NCBI GenBank assembly: GCA_036925085.1
Contig: JAUPFP010000025.1
Location: 2,895,733 to 2,959,732 of the forward strand
Length of the DNA: 64,000 nt
Reading direction: 5' to 3'
Origin: Brachycybe producta
Taxonomy: Eukaryota > Arthropoda > Diplopoda > Playtdesmida > Andrognathidae
Shown here: positions 11,269 through 23,514 of the stretch, piece after piece
Layout: every line of letters starts with the position of its first letter
How positions within the stretch are numbered: position 1 is the stretch's first letter
Notes under the pieces: model-generated
Databases searched by the model: none
Seen by the model: only the letters and a program-made list of their open reading frames with translations
Told to the model about the DNA's origin: nothing
Translations under genes and position numbers: made by a program

Positions 11269-11905
11269 AAACGTCAGTACCCACAGTACCCCCCCCTCCC
11301 CCAACCGAACAAGGTCAAAAGCATTTATAAGCTCCAAAGTGTGTGTTTCCCCATACAAATTTCACACCAACGTGGTTATAAATGTTATATGTTAATTTAA
11401 TAGAATGAAATGAAATCCAATGGTTTTTGTTTTAATTAAGTGCAGATAATAATAACAACTGATTGTCGTACATTTACATAATTATTTTTTTGTTTCAAAG
11501 TTATATTTATTATAAGTTTAAAAGTAATGAGATTCGAGAGAGAAAGAGAGAGAGAGAGAGAGAAAGATAATAACTTCCAAAATTTCAAAGTTAAGAAGAA
11601 ATATATCGGGTAGAATGAAGAAATGAGAGAACTTTTTGAAATGTCTTGTTCGCATTATGATTATTAAAAAGAAAAACTTATATTAAAATTCAGAAAAGTT
11701 CAACGAAAGTTTAAAGGTCCTGAAACCGTAAGTGTCGCTTGCCCACTAGAGATCCCTATAGCTGTTTTAATACGAGCACTTCGCAGCTCAATTAAACTAC
11801 ATGAGCCGTCAGACTAATTGACATCGCATTCTTGTGTTATATGTTCAGCTAATTCTAGTCATTTACTGTACGCCTTCGATGCGGCGCGGCGCTTACACAT
11901 GGTAC

Positions 11906-12387
11906 CAGTGGCGTAGATATGTTTTTGGAGCTGAGAGCAAAAATCTTAAGCGCTCCATAACATTTTTTTTGGCAATAATAACCCGTAAGGAAACAAAAAA
12001 AATACGTTTTTATTGAAGGACCCATTTAGAGGCTAGATTTTATACTGGAACGCCAGTCACAAAACAAGTCATTTTTTTTTACTGAAAATGCATTTTTCTG
12101 GTTCCTTTAAAATTAATTCGTGATTAACATCAGGAAACTTGGAAATTAATTTACAAAATTTAAATTAAATCTCAACTTTTCAAATTAAATTTTACTAAAT
12201 TTAAATTAAATCTCAACTTGGAAATTCAATTTTACTAAATTTAAATTAAATTTTACAAAATTTAGATTAAATTTTACAAAATTTAAATTAAATTTTACAA
12301 AATTTAAATTAAATCTCAAGGCGCCCTTGTTGGAGACTAGCGCCGCGGAGCAAACTACTCTCCTTATTCTACATAGCCACGCCACTG
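11906..12387. mobile_element. hAT-like non-autonomous element (AA)
   Basis: Ends CAGTGGCGTAGATATG and CATAGCCACGCCACTG, typical hAT tips. The flanks CATGGTAC / CAAGGCAC match at 6 of 8. The inside is AT-rich tandem repeat with no transposase. Confidence 0.82.
12156..12320. repeat. 21-bp AT-rich tandem repeat inside hAT element AA
   Basis: Degenerate units of the form AAATTTAAATTAAATTTTAC, some ending CTCAAC. They lie within the right half of the CAGTGGCGTAG element. Confidence 0.88.
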
Positions 12388-12701
12388 CAAGGCACCAATT
12401 CAACACTGAAAACAGGAACCCTTGTTTAGAACTCACATTTACCAACCAGCATGTTAGTAGTTAAAACACAAACAAAGCACATCCAAATTTCTATGGGTCA
12501 AAAACACCTTAGATCTGAAACCAGAAACTTTTAAAACAACGACCGAAAGGGAACACACCAACTTATTGTATCAAATATAGCCAATTTCAATTTTGGATCA
12601 GTGAAATACATTTTTTGGATGTCTACATAAGTCGTTTCGTGAAACTTTTGTTTTAAATGGCGCTTATTCATTTAACTAGAAGCCTCCACTTTTTTTTATA
12701 T

Positions 12702-13057
12702 TAGGTTGGTAGGATAATAATTGCGGTTTTTGTTTTATTGCAATTGAAACTCAATTGTTTTCAATATAAGTGTAATTAATTACATTGTGTTTGTGTTAAA
12801 GATCATTTGAAAGTGCATTTTGCGGTTTGTGTTTGATTCAAATTAACTTTGGTTTTAATTGTTAAGTGTGTTTCAATTTAGGCTATTGAATTGAAAATGG
12901 ACAAGAAACAAATATCTTCAACCGGAATAAATAAGCGTGTAATTAATTGGCAAAAATGTGTCAATTGGCGCTCATTTCGATTAATAAAGTTAATTAATTC
13001 ATAAATTTCGTCATTGGCGGAGAAAACAAAAACCGCAATTATTTTCCTACCAACCTA
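12702..13057 (+). mobile_element. mariner-derived deletion element
   Basis: Ends TAGGTTGGTAGGATAATAAT and mirror ATTATTTTCCTACCAACCTA, with TA at both borders. These are mariner-type tips. It contains a 35-codon remnant ORF (see next entry), so it is an internal deletion of a once larger transposon and cannot move itself. Confidence 0.85.
12897..13004 (+). pseudogene. remnant mariner transposase ORF
   Basis: Reads MDKKQISSTGINKRVINWQK then CVNWRSFRLIKLINS and stop. The start MDK... could be the transposase N-terminus; the RVINWQKCVN part resembles the RWQKCI.. block near the C-terminus of mariner transposases. The DNA-binding helix-turn-helix and the DD(D/E) catalytic region are absent. Assignment rests on tips plus this short motif. 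Confidence 0.6.
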
Positions 13058-13208
13058 TATTATAAAAGAACCACTATGGAGTGTTTACCCAAAATCCATC
13101 TGCTCGTAACTTCAACCACATCTGTGGTTATGGTTTTATTTGGAAACTGCTTTCTAGAGGTTATGTCTATTTGAAGCTATTTAAAATGTGAACTTTTCAG
13201 TCAAGGTT

Positions 13209-13535
13209 AGAACTGCATATTCGCTTTCTTTGGCTTTAAAGCTAAGCTTTTACGTTGATTTTCGTATCTTTTCAAATCACTGCAGATGTGTGCTGTGGCG
13301 CGTTTCAAAGCAAACGCTGCTGCTTGCTTTCTACAGCTTCTATTTGTGGTTTGATATTCGAAGCAGAGATCATAGCGTTAAAAAATCAAATTAACCAATC
13401 AGATTTCAATGAAAGTGAAAAGGCAGTTCAGCTGGTTATGATGTAGCAAGCTACATATCACTTTTATTGTTGCTTGAAATTGTAAAGCAAAAATCACATA
13501 GCAGCTTTAAAGAAAAAAAAAGCGAATATGCAGTT
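13209..13535. mobile_element. X fold-back (X1)
   Basis: AGAACTGCATATTCGCTTTC and GAAAAAAAAAGCGAATATGC mirror, with GGTTATGATGTAGC-GCTACAT in the middle. Confidence 0.75.
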
Positions 13536-13703
13536 ATTTAACATTTGGTGGCAATAAAATAATAACATGTAGAGCTCTGCATATCCACAGTTGTTAAATA
13601 TGTCATCCGTCATTAAGGGAAGAATAACACACGCCGAAAAACCACAAGAAAATAGAAATAGTTCATTTGCACTCCAAAGATATATATGAACGAATAAATA
13701 TAC

Positions 13704-14069
13704 AAATCCTAAATTTTCTCGAATCCAAATCCTAAATTTTCTCGAATCCAAATCCTAAATTTTCTCGAATCCAAATCCTAAATTTTCTCGAATCCGAATC
13801 CTAAAAGGTTCTCGAATCTCTTGAATCTTTCATATAAGAAAAAATGAGTGTGGCAGTCATGGTCGCGCCACACGATGATCCATTGGTGCTCCGGGTCCGA
13901 CCACCGAAATTGCAACAATCGCCGGTTTTTTTTGGTTAGTGAACCCTTCTTCTATTGGACGTCAATTGGAGTTAAAACTAATTTTACCAAAGTTTTTAAC
14001 AGTTTTTTTTTTAAAGATTAGGATTCGAATATTTTTCAAGATTCGCGGGATTCGAATGTCCCATTCCTA
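13704..14069. mobile_element. F-family element, left-truncated (F2)
   Basis: Shares the CCGAAATTGCAACAATCGCC core and the right end GTCCCATTCCTA. The left end lacks the TAGAGG tip and instead has four tandem copies of CAAATCCTAAATTTTCTCGA. Confidence 0.8.
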
Positions 14070-14169
14070 GTAAAAAGCCTTACAAAGTGAAATTCAATGG
14101 GATTTTTTCTCTTCTTCTTCTTCTTCAGCATGTGTGATTCTTCCCTAATACTTTTTGATGTTAATAAAT

Positions 14170-14443
14170 CGCAACCTCGGCCTAAAAGCGTGGCACAACT
14201 AAAAAAAACACTTTTTTTTTTGGGGGGGGGGGGGGGGGGAATGAGTTAGTTTGAAGTTAAGAAAAGATTAATGGCTTACTTTGCTAAGCTTTTCAAGTGC
14301 AAAAAACCGTTTTAAATATTCACAATATCGGTTTATTTGGCTCCCCCTACAATAGATTGCGATAGAAAAAACGAAACTTTAAACTCAATTTTCCCAAAAA
14401 AGTGTTTTTTTTTTAGTTGCACCACTCTTGTATCCGAGGTGCG
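14170..14443. mobile_element. Y fold-back with poly-G core
   Basis: CGCAACCTCGG... AACTAAAAAAAACAC and mirror AGTTGCACCACTCTTGTATC CGAGGTGCG. An 18-G run lies next to the left arm. Confidence 0.72.
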
Positions 14444-15590
14444 AAATGTACAAATTGTTGCATTTTATTGAACTCCTAAAGATGCAACAGTGCACATACA
14501 GTATTTCTGAGAACTGCACCACATTATGTAAATAATATTAACAGATTTTTTTATGCAAATTAAGTTGTAACACATTCTTAACAACAAAAATAATGCACAA
14601 AATGTAATTTTTAATAATCTTATTGCCTTTGGGATTTGCATGAAAACTACCCAATTACACAACATTCAACTTAAATAAACCATGGAGAGGAACCTTAAAA
14701 GAGCTACTGGTTACCAGAAATGTGCCAATACATAAAAAGTAGTCAAACTGAATTACATTTTTGTACAATTAAAATAGGCAATTAATTGTCTTAAGCCTGA
14801 ACTATAAATGCGTGAACAATAACAAAAAGTCACAAAAATTGAATGAAACAATCCAGAAAACAGTTTCCTCCACATTTCTGCATTCCTTCGCGTTCAACGG
14901 CTCTCACACATACACTTTCCATAAGTTAACTCCAAGAAGCCACCACACATTCAGAAAACAGGGACTCAAAAATATAATTTATCTAATTTAAATAAATCTA
15001 TTTTAATTATTTTGCTTTTTTTTTTCTTCTGCCTACATTCTGCCAAATAAAGGAGCCAAAATGAAATTCCGCATAAAGCCTGGAACACACACGCGGCATT
15101 CCCCGCTCAGAAAATCACAGTGTTCAGCAATATTTAAATGAGAAAATTTTCCATAAAAAGTGAACGGAAAAATTCATTAAAAATGAGTTAAACAAAGTTC
15201 AACTTTTTCCGTTCTCAAAATATTCCGTTCAAATTCCCACCAATCAGAAAAGAAGCACATGCACATCGCACAATTGGAATCCATTTTGGCAATAAATATA
15301 ATGTTTCTTTTCTTGCTATCAATAAAGGGCGCGCACAACTTTCCTCATTACTTTTCTGTTTTTATGGGTGAACCAACAGAAGATACAGAAAAAGAAAATG
15401 ACTTTTTTTTTTCCTTTTCCTTGGCGGAATTCCGTGAGTGTGTTCCCACCTTAATGGAAGAATAGTAAAGTAAAGTAGTTGAAAAAATTTCAGCTTTTTT
15501 TCTTCACATACTATCTGTCAAATATATTAGAATTATTATTTAAATTAGACAAATTTTTATTTTCAGTTGGCCTTTTCTAGCAGGATTGGC
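14444..15590. other. AT-rich stretch with weak inverted repeats
   Basis: The word TTTCCTCCACATTTCTGCATT at about 14,865 recurs near 24,305, next to CGTTCA..TCACAC words, so a further diverged repeat family is present. Ends not resolved. Confidence 0.4.
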
Positions 15591-16066
15591 AAAAACCAGG
15601 TTTTTTTCAAATAAAACACAACCCACTGGTTTAAACCATGACTTTAATTCAACCAAACTGGGCCAATAATAATGTCAAACTATTTTTTTTTTACAGTTGT
15701 TTTTTTTTTGGTCAAATTTAATTTGTTTTTACTATTGTTTTTATTCAGTTAAAACTGAAATAATAAGGTATAATATTATTCATTTTTTTATTCAGGTCAT
15801 CGGACTCATCACTTGTAATATCAGTAGTACGTCAATCTAATTGTAATTCTACATTAACCACAACTTAATTACAAGTTTGTTTCATCTTTACTTTGTATAT
15901 TCATTTGCATTATTAAACTATCTCTATAGATTAATGGATTAGTAAACTATTCACTCGTTAGGTAACAAAATTAACCATGAAAACCTGAGAAAATACATAA
16001 AATGGGTTACAATCGCAGTTTAAACCATGTTTAAAACCACAGGTGGGCAAAACGATGCCAACCCTG
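15591..16066. mobile_element. possible hAT-like element (CC)
   Basis: CAGGATTGGCAAAAACCAGG on the left and GATGCCAACCCTG on the right resemble hAT tips. The inner halves share TTTAAACCA(T/C) words. No clean target duplication is visible. Confidence 0.42.
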
Positions 16067-16227
16067 TTTTTGACCACGAAACCTTTGATTAAAACCGGTT
16101 CCACACGATGCGTGCACTTGTCACGTATTTTATACCTTGACCCACAGGATTGAAGCCCTGTTATACGTGCACGTCCTTCCCCTAATACTATCAAAATCAT
16201 ACTAATGACAACAACTATAATTATAAG

Positions 16228-16540
16228 TAGGACTCGGATTTTAAGCAATCTAAAAAGCAAAACCGTTTCTCAATCTGTGGCCCCAAAAGCGAATTCTGAA
16301 ATAATCCCATTTGGTTCAACCAACAATTATGATGTTTTTCAAATCAAAAACACTGGTTAGAGGCTAGATCTATTAGCTGACAACTGATAGTAACCAGACA
16401 TCTAGCCTCGAACCAGCCCTTTTTTTTTACTAGATAAAACAATTGTTTGTTAATCTAATGAGAATGATTACTTCACAATTGGCACTTTGGCCACAAATTA
16501 AGAAACGCTTCCGTGATATTGCATAAATATCCGATCCGTT
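16228..16540. mobile_element. K-family hAT-like MITE (K1)
   Basis: Left end TAGGACTCGGATTTTAAGCA followed by the family word GTTTCTCAATCTGTGGCC and its mirror. The inner stem TTAGAGGCTAG...CTAGCCTC is conserved. The right tip has decayed (ATATCCGATCC). Confidence 0.72.
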
Positions 16541-16915
16541 GGCTCATTTTTGGCTCCAAAATTTTTTTCTTTTTCTGTAACTGAACGCACCCAATATATT
16601 AATATTTTTTTTTATAATATTCCATAAAGAACTGCAAAAATACTAAGAAAAAAATTACAACATTATTAAATAAAGCGTTTGTACTTACTATAATTTATAT
16701 ATTAAACTGTTATTGTGAGCAAATGCAGAGAGACATTTAGAATATTAAAGATAATTATTATTATTATTCTAAAACATTGTTGATAAAAAAGCACTAAAAA
16801 CCATACTGAAGTGCTGACTAATTAATTATAACGATATTGTTGTAATAAGAATGTAATTAAGAGGCACCACACTTGCAGCAATGAGAAACAAAAAAATAAA
16901 TAAAACTATGATTAC

Positions 16916-17444
16916 TAGGGCTAGGATTTTTATGCACTAACAAGGCAAACGTTTCTCAATTTGTGGCCCAAGTACCAACTGTGAAATCATAATCATCATC
17001 ATCATCATCATCAGTGGAACTTGCAATTGTGGTTTTTTTCTAGTAAAAAAAAACACTGGTTAGAGGTAAGAACTCTAGTTGACAACCACGGGGATCGACG
17101 TTGAAGAAAATCCTGTACGGGATTCACTAAGATTCACAGCAGATCGTGTATTATGGAAAGATATTTTACTTTTTAATCGCGTTTTACAAGGATATCCAGA
17201 ATAGAACTGAAACTTAAAGTAAAATGGCTTGCAATACCGTACGAGATTCCCTCCCAATGTCCGCTCCATTGTTGACAACACATAAACCAGACATCTAGCC
17301 TCTAACCAGACATTTTTGATTAGAAAAAAAAAAACATAATTGCAGTAGCTCTAATGATGATGATGATTAATTCACAATTGGCACTTGGGGGCCACAGATT
17401 GAGAAACATTTTGCTTGATATATTGCATAAAAATCCGAGCCCTA
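16916..17444. mobile_element. K-family hAT-like MITE with insertion (K2)
   Basis: TAGGGCTAGGATTTTTATGC ... GCATAAAAATCCGAGCCCTA, flanked by a perfect 8-bp duplication ATGATTAC. It contains ATC microsatellite and an unrelated 184-bp insert. Confidence 0.88.
17087..17270. mobile_element. 184-bp insert in K2, unnamed
   Basis: Bounded by a direct repeat GTTGACAAC (9 bp) that occurs once in all other K copies, so this is a true insertion. Its ends are imperfect inverted repeats (GACGTTGAAGAAAATCCTGT against GACATTGGGAGGGAATCTCG). It does not match families A, C or D. Confidence 0.75.
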
Positions 17445-18132
17445 ATGATTACTTTCAAATAGTTGACATTTTTTCATTATATATGCAAATTACCTAGACT
17501 TCTAGAAAATATTAAAACAATTTCAACTCATTATTTTTTTTAAGAACACTTGAATACAAAACGGTGTCCAGTTCTCAGAATACTTTCAATTTTGTCATTC
17601 GTTAATTAACGACAATAAAAAACAAATCTGTGTAAAAATGATAATGGAAATTTAAAAAAAATATATATAGTAACAAGATCATACATAAGAAAAATTTGAA
17701 AATTATATTTTAAGACAGACAAGAATATAAATGAATAAAGATGAATTGATTAATTTAAAATATATATATTTTTTTCTTCAAACATATAGAAGAAAATATA
17801 GCTAACCAGATATTGCAACTGGATATGCAAGTTCAGACTTTAGAGAGGAAATAGCTGCCACAGCTTATAGAATCATATTGTTTCGAGCTAAAACTGACCC
17901 CAAATTGTACTGGTCAATCTAATTATACAACTCTCAAATGATGTCAATAATATTTACCAACATTGAAACCTATTTAGACTGTAAACTAGCAGTAACGTAG
18001 CTGTAACTAGTGACTGGGAATGTACCTTTAGTCTTTGTATAAATCGGGAAAGAATAGTCCAAACTCGCTTCGCTCGTCTGAGAACTCTTTATCAACCTCA
18101 GAAGAAAGCAATCTTAGATCTAGGGTTAAGAT

Positions 18133-18340
18133 TAGGCTTGCCACCTGTGGAGGACAGTCCTCTATTCGGAAGAACTGTCCTCCGGCCAGGACCATTCTTC
18201 CAAGAACGTATTTAAGTTTTTTTACAATTTATTGTGTGGAGGACATACTTGCGCCTTCGTGGAGGACAGTCCTGTTCGGAGGGCATTTCCTCCGAATGGA
18301 GGACTGGTCCCTCCACAAATGAGGAAAGGTGGCAAGCCTA
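18133..18340. mobile_element. B-family hAT-like MITE, uninterrupted (B2)
   Basis: TAGGCTTGCCACC ... GGTGGCAAGCCTA, 208 bp. The 8-bp flanks GTTAAGAT / GTTGAGAT have one mismatch. The interior carries mirrored GGAGGACAGTCC words. This copy gives the empty-site sequence for the A2 insertion in B1. Confidence 0.85.
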
Positions 18341-18348
18341 GTTGAGAT

Positions 18349-19074
18349 GGCCAAAAGTCATTGAATCCAATCGGATAACACAATTCTGATTCAAATTAAA
18401 AATCGGAAGAAAAAAAAATACCCGATTCGATTACAATTATTAATTAAATATATTTTTTTTAATTTAATCACTTTTTTTTCAATTTTGTTTTGATTTCTAG
18501 CTTTAATAGATTGCTGACATTCATAAAGACACACAGCACATTCTGTTACTCTACCACTTCATCGTCACTTCAACTATGACGTCAATTTAACATTGGTTGA
18601 CTCGATTTTCCAGGAATTCATGAGTTTAGCATTGCCTTTGACTTACTTAAAGAGTAATCGTTAAACCACGAAAGATTCTAGCTCAAAACCTGGTGATCAA
18701 AGCTACAGCTATTTCTTCTAGAAACCTTAGCAAATCTAGCTGCATTCTCTAGCTCAGACAGTTTTTTCTACTACATGTATTAAAATAGATTGTTCAGCAT
18801 GAGTCAGAAGCTTTTTTTAGCTCAGAGAATACGATAGAATAAATGCTAAGCTTAAAAAATAGTAAACTGAATAAATAAAATACAAAAACACAAACGTGAA
18901 ATTACAAAAGATATTTGTGAATTTAGGCAAAAAAAAAAGGCTAAATTGAACAAACGCAAATATCTTCATTATGGTCCATTAGGTGTTAACTATTTAGTTG
19001 CTCTGTTTGGTTTTGGTCAGTTTAAGGTTATATACGTTTAACTTCCGATACGAGTTGTGTGTTCTTAAGAGGTT
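18349..19074. other. AT-rich stretch with TAGCTC words
   Basis: Repeated TCTAGCTCA phrases and a TGAGTTTAGCA word recur at 19.9 kb and 31.3-31.5 kb. No ends found. Confidence 0.4.
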
Positions 19075-19896
19075 TCCTCACAAAATTATTTCGAATAATA
19101 TCCACAAAGAGCGCTAGCATCGTTTTTCTATTGAGCCCATAGACCCGATGTTAAAAAAAACGTTTAAGTTTTTAAATTCACAGTCACGGCGGCAATATGT
19201 TTATTTTTCATATTTAAAGTTGTCCAATATTAAGTTTTCGAAGTGCAATGTGCACCTTAAATATTTGCTGATCTAGTGATATAATGACAAAACATTGGTA
19301 AGTACGCTTCTATTTTTAAAAACTACTTCAAAATCGCGCATTTTTAACTTATGTTAAACTCCAATGAGTACGCCCAAATAAGAAAAAACATCCATTAAAA
19401 TGTTGGTAAAAATACCTTAAAAATAATTTCAAAGAAACCACAAATAAACCACAGTGAAGCCAACACATTGGCGCACGTGCTGCTTTTTTTCTGGCTTTTA
19501 AAATTATTTATTTTAATTTATTTTAATTATTGCGTATTTTATGAGCATTTTAATGGATTTTTTTTTTTGCTTACGAACACGTACTCAATGGATTTTAACA
19601 TAAAGAGCTAGAAATTCGCGATTTTGAAATAGTTTTTAAAAAATAGAACCGCACTTACCAATTTTTTGTCATTCTATCACTAGATCAGCATATATTTAAG
19701 ATGCACATTGCACTTTGAAAACTTAATATTGGACAATTTTTAAATATGAAAAATAAACATATTGCCGCCGCGAACTGTGTATTTTAAAAACTTAAACGTT
19801 TCTTCTTTAATATCCGATCTACGGACTCAATATAAAAACGATGCTAGTGCTCTTTGTGGAGATTTTTCGAAGTAATTTTGTGATGTAGCCTCTTAA
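19075..19896. mobile_element. E-family long fold-back (E2)
   Basis: Same arms, here with TTAA at both outer borders (TTAAGAGG...CCTCTTAA). That fits a TTAA target duplication of the piggyBac kind or a symmetrical tip; one copy cannot decide. Confidence 0.85.
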
Positions 19897-20199
19897 TGAA
19901 TGCTTAGTCAAAGGTCGAGTGTGTGCTAAACTCATCAAATTTAGACACGAAGTTTCATGTAAAACTTGATGAGTTTAGTTCAACCTTTGGCCAAGCAGTC
20001 ATTGACGCTTATTATACAACACTACTTATTCCAATAGAAGCCTCAATATGTGTCTCTCCTCCTAAGCAGGCTACATATGTCCCTTTATTTTCATTTGTCT
20101 TGTGGACATGAAATCCCATAGGAGGACATAATATCGACACTTCTACTAATAATAAGTAAGTACCGTGTAGTTAAGCTTTATTAAGAATATAACCTTTAT

Positions 20200-20380
20200 G
20201 CCTCGTTTCCATTGAGGTAAAAATTTGAACTTTTTGAAAAATTTTCAACTGGTGAAAAATAGAATAAACGCCCATTTCGCCCCGCCCATTCACTATCATA
20301 GGCGGTGGGCCACGTTTCTTCAATTTTTCACCAGTTGAAAAATTCTCAAAAAAGTTCAAATTTTCACCCCAATGGAAACC
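20200..20380. mobile_element. G-family fold-back (G2)
   Basis: GCCTCGTTTCCATTGAGGTA ... TTTCACCCCAATGGAAACC, the same centre as G1. Confidence 0.82.
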
Positions 20381-21445
20381 TTAAGAGTTATATAATTTGC
20401 TCATGACATTTAGCTCTTGTTTTAGTTATCTATTAATAGTTTATACAGTTACAGGCTTTTTTGTTGTTGTTTATTTTAGCTTTTATCATTCAGTTTTCCC
20501 ATTTTTTTTTGCGCTGATTTGCTCACACCTTCTGAAATGAAATTTTTAATCATTTTTTTTTACAGAATGAATGATCTTAATATTCATTGAGCATCAAAAC
20601 CTTTGACCCACCTTCTTTTATGAGATTCTATTAAATGGGTAATACTAATATAATGCCATTTCAAAAAGCCCTTCTCAAAAATCGAAATTCGTGATGAGAT
20701 TAATTACAATTCTAAACAAATTCATCCATAAATTCACATTAACTTATGTGGTTTTTCTCTCATTTTTTTCTTCTTCTACAAAATTCAATTTTTAAAAACT
20801 ACTTATACACCAGTTAGTATTTTGTTTCGTTTAAACTTCAACTATTATTATAACTATTATTAATATTATTATTACTACCGAAGATTTCAATTCGTTCAAA
20901 ATTTCAAAAAACCTATTTTTAACTTCCAATGAAAATTTCTGTTGATTTAAAAAAAAAAACAGAAATAAAAATTATCTTATTAGAATTATCTGTGATTAAT
21001 TTAAAACTAGACCACAAAAATTTTTTTAGAAATATATTTAGAATTATTAAATATTGGTTTCGAGAGAAAAAAAAATTAATTAAAATCATCCAATTTATAA
21101 ATCTGTATATTTCATTTCTCCTCTTAATAAAAACGTAGATTTAACCGCTTGATGTTGTTGTTGTTGTTGTGTTATTTAGTAATAATATTGTAGTTTTGTG
21201 GAATGTTAAAATGAAGTTTTTGGTAATACAGAGAAGTGAAGAGAGGAAAAAAAAAAAGCTCAAAACAAAAAAAAGATGAAGAATCCAAAACTCAAATCCA
21301 TTTTTTTGTTTACTTCAATTCAAAAAAGTAAAAAGTATGTTATTTTTTTTTTATTATTATTATTATTTTGTGTTGTTTCTTTGTCCAGGTGTTACCTAGA
21401 ATTGTAACAGATTAAAAAAAAATTCGATTTTATTCAACCACCAAA
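20381..21445. other. AT-rich intergenic DNA
   Basis: Only microsatellites (GTT, TTA, A and T runs). Confidence 0.5.
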
Positions 21446-21584
21446 AGGCTAAAGGTTACGACGAGTTTTTTAGAAAAAATGGACGTTTTCACGGATGTCA
21501 ATGGTGTTACCTCTGATGGACGTTATTACCTCCATTGACATAGGACTTGGTGTATTGTATTTTTGTAATTTCTATTGTAAATTC

Positions 21585-21695
21585 TACCGCGAAGTCGACC
21601 GCGAAGTCGACCGCGAAGTCTACCGCGAAGTCTACCGCGAAGTCTACCGCGAAGTCTACCGCCAGTTCTACCGCAAATTCTACTATAAATTCGAC
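21585..21695. repeat. 12-bp tandem repeat inside fold-back O
   Basis: About nine copies of TACCGCGAAGTC-like units, with GACCGC variants at the left and drifted units at both edges. Confidence 0.93.
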
Positions 21696-21704
21696 ATTAA
21701 AGGC

Positions 21705-22138
21705 GCATTTACTAGTGAGCTGAAGATGAAATTCTTGTATTGAAGCAGTAGCTGAAAAAGAACATTTGTTTCAGCTAATTGTGTTTAGCCGTCTTCAGCT
21801 CTGCAACAAAACAGCTCAGCTTTTCAGTTCACATAAAATTAGTTCCTAGCAGATAATTATTTGCACGTTATACCGTTTTTTACATTCCTATTATATGATG
21901 GGTATCATGATGATGATGACATCACTAGCTGACCAGCTACAAATGAGCTGAAATATCTACCCACATTAGATATAAGCAGAAATGCATTTTAAGCTCTCAT
22001 TTGCTGCTTCAGCAGAAATCTTTCATCTTCAACTTACACGTAAATGTCAGAGCTGATAAGAGGAGAAGCATAAGATGGTACAACATTTCTGCTTCAGCTC
22101 AAACAATTCTCCACTTCAGCTCACTAGTAAAATGCCCT
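21705..22138. mobile_element. P fold-back inside O
   Basis: AGGCGCATTTACTAGTGAGC and mirror GCTCACTAGTAAAATGCCCT, with TTAA immediately outside both ends. Inside are repeated AGCTGAAG/CTTCAGCT words. Confidence 0.78.
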
Positions 22139-22316
22139 TTAACACTATGGAAAACATAGAAGCAGCAGATATCGCTTACACTGCCTCGCTGTGTCGAAAG
22201 TACATAATAACGGACGTCAGATCAACAGTTGTGTTTTCTGGATCAGGATTCAGTACTAACAAACAGTATACTACATGTATAACGTCCGTTGCCACAGCTC
22301 AACGCACGTTCTAGCA

Positions 22317-22480
22317 CAGTGTTTCTCAAACTTTTTCCCAAATAACGGACCACTAGACAAGTTGTCCATGCACATGTCGACCACCCACATTAAAAAAGGC
22401 CTCCTTTGTGCATGCACTGGCAAAAGTAGGCTTGAGCCTTTAATGGATGCACACTTCCTGCGGACCACCCAGCACACAAC
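22317..22480. mobile_element. hAT-like fragment (N) inside fold-back O
   Basis: Left tip CAGTGTTTCTCAAACTTTTT, a common hAT end. A mirrored GCGGACCACC word follows near 22,460. The right tip and target duplication were not identified. Confidence 0.4.
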
Positions 22481-22598
22481 CATGTAACCACAGTTTACGA
22501 GTGTGACTGGTCGCGTTTATGTCAATGTTATGCAACAACGAATGTAGTAACGTCCTTGAAAACGTCCGTTTTTTCTAACGCTCGTGTGACCTTAGCCT

Positions 22599-23090
22599 AA
22601 AATTAAAATAAACAGAACGAATGGATTACTAATGAAATTACTAAACCAACACGTGAAAACGCAAACAACAAGACAAATAAAAATAAAAGCCAAAAAAAAA
22701 AAAAAAACATGCAAATCACATTGAAAGCCATTCTCTACTGATTGCTTCGAAACATTTTAAGCAGAAAACTAAACTGAAAAGGCAGCACTTATGGTTATTC
22801 CATGTGAAACGCATGACCTCCACATCCCGAAGCGAAACCCCAGGCAAGGGTCTTTGGCGGGCCCCCTACCTACTGCTAAGGTTAACGACCGCCCGCCCGG
22901 CAATTGCGTTCTGTCACTAATAAATTTTAGTTGGATGGACAATTTTTGCCTTCTGTTCATCTCACTTAGCGCTCACCACACTGGGACCCCCTAAATCCCG
23001 GGCCCACAGGCTAGAACACTGTCAGTCCCCCCATTCATCGAGTTGTACACATAACGCAAAACTTAACAACAACTCAAATTTTCATCTTTA
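22599..23090. other. AT-rich DNA with a GC-richer 200-bp island
   Basis: 22,790-23,000 is GC-rich (CCCCAGGCAAGGGTC, GGCGGGCCCCC). Open on both strands but with no recognisable domain and no repeat in the window. Confidence 0.4.
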
Positions 23091-23098
23091 GTTGTAAT

Positions 23099-23514
23099 TA
23101 GGGATGGGACATTCGAATCCTCGAATCCCGCGAATCTTGAAAAATATTCGAGATTTGAAACCTCGATTCTTCGCGCTTTTCTCGTCTTTCGAATCCTAAC
23201 CTAAAAAAAAAACTGTTAAAAACTTTGGTAAAATTTGTTTGAACTCCATTGATGTCCAATAGAAGCGTTCACTAACAAAGAAACCGGCGATTGTTGCAAT
23301 TTCGGTGGTACCCCCGGATCACCTATATCATAACCTTGTGGCCATCCCCTGAGTGAAGCCACACTTGTTTTTTTTATTATTAATAATTTAATATTTAATA
23401 TTATTTCATTTATTTGTATCTTTTCTTAATGAATAATACAGGATTCTTATATGAAGGATTCGAGAACCTTTTAGGATTCGGATTCGAGAAAATTTAGGAT
23501 TCGTCCCACCTCTA
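23099..23514. mobile_element. F-family hAT-like element, intact ends (F3)
   Basis: TAGGGATGGGACATTCGAAT ... GATTCGTCCCACCTCTA, flanked by a perfect 8-bp duplication GTTGTAAT. 416 bp, no ORF. Best reference copy for the family. Confidence 0.88.

Larger units (their letters stand above)
21446..22598. mobile_element. O fold-back, composite
   Basis: The outer ends AGGCTAAAGGTTACGACGAG and mirror CTCGTGTGACCTTAGCCT are followed on both sides by TAGAAAAAA-like and GGACGTT words. It holds a 12-bp tandem repeat, inner fold-back P and hAT fragment N. Confidence 0.7.

Noticed and set aside
17075-17281. 68-codon minus-strand ORF
   Set aside because: It coincides with the 184-bp insertion in K2 plus its duplication; chance opening.
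22791-22994. Possible rRNA or coding fragment in a GC-rich patch
   Set aside because: No match that I could make to rRNA core sequence, and both strands are open without domain signals. Left as unassigned.
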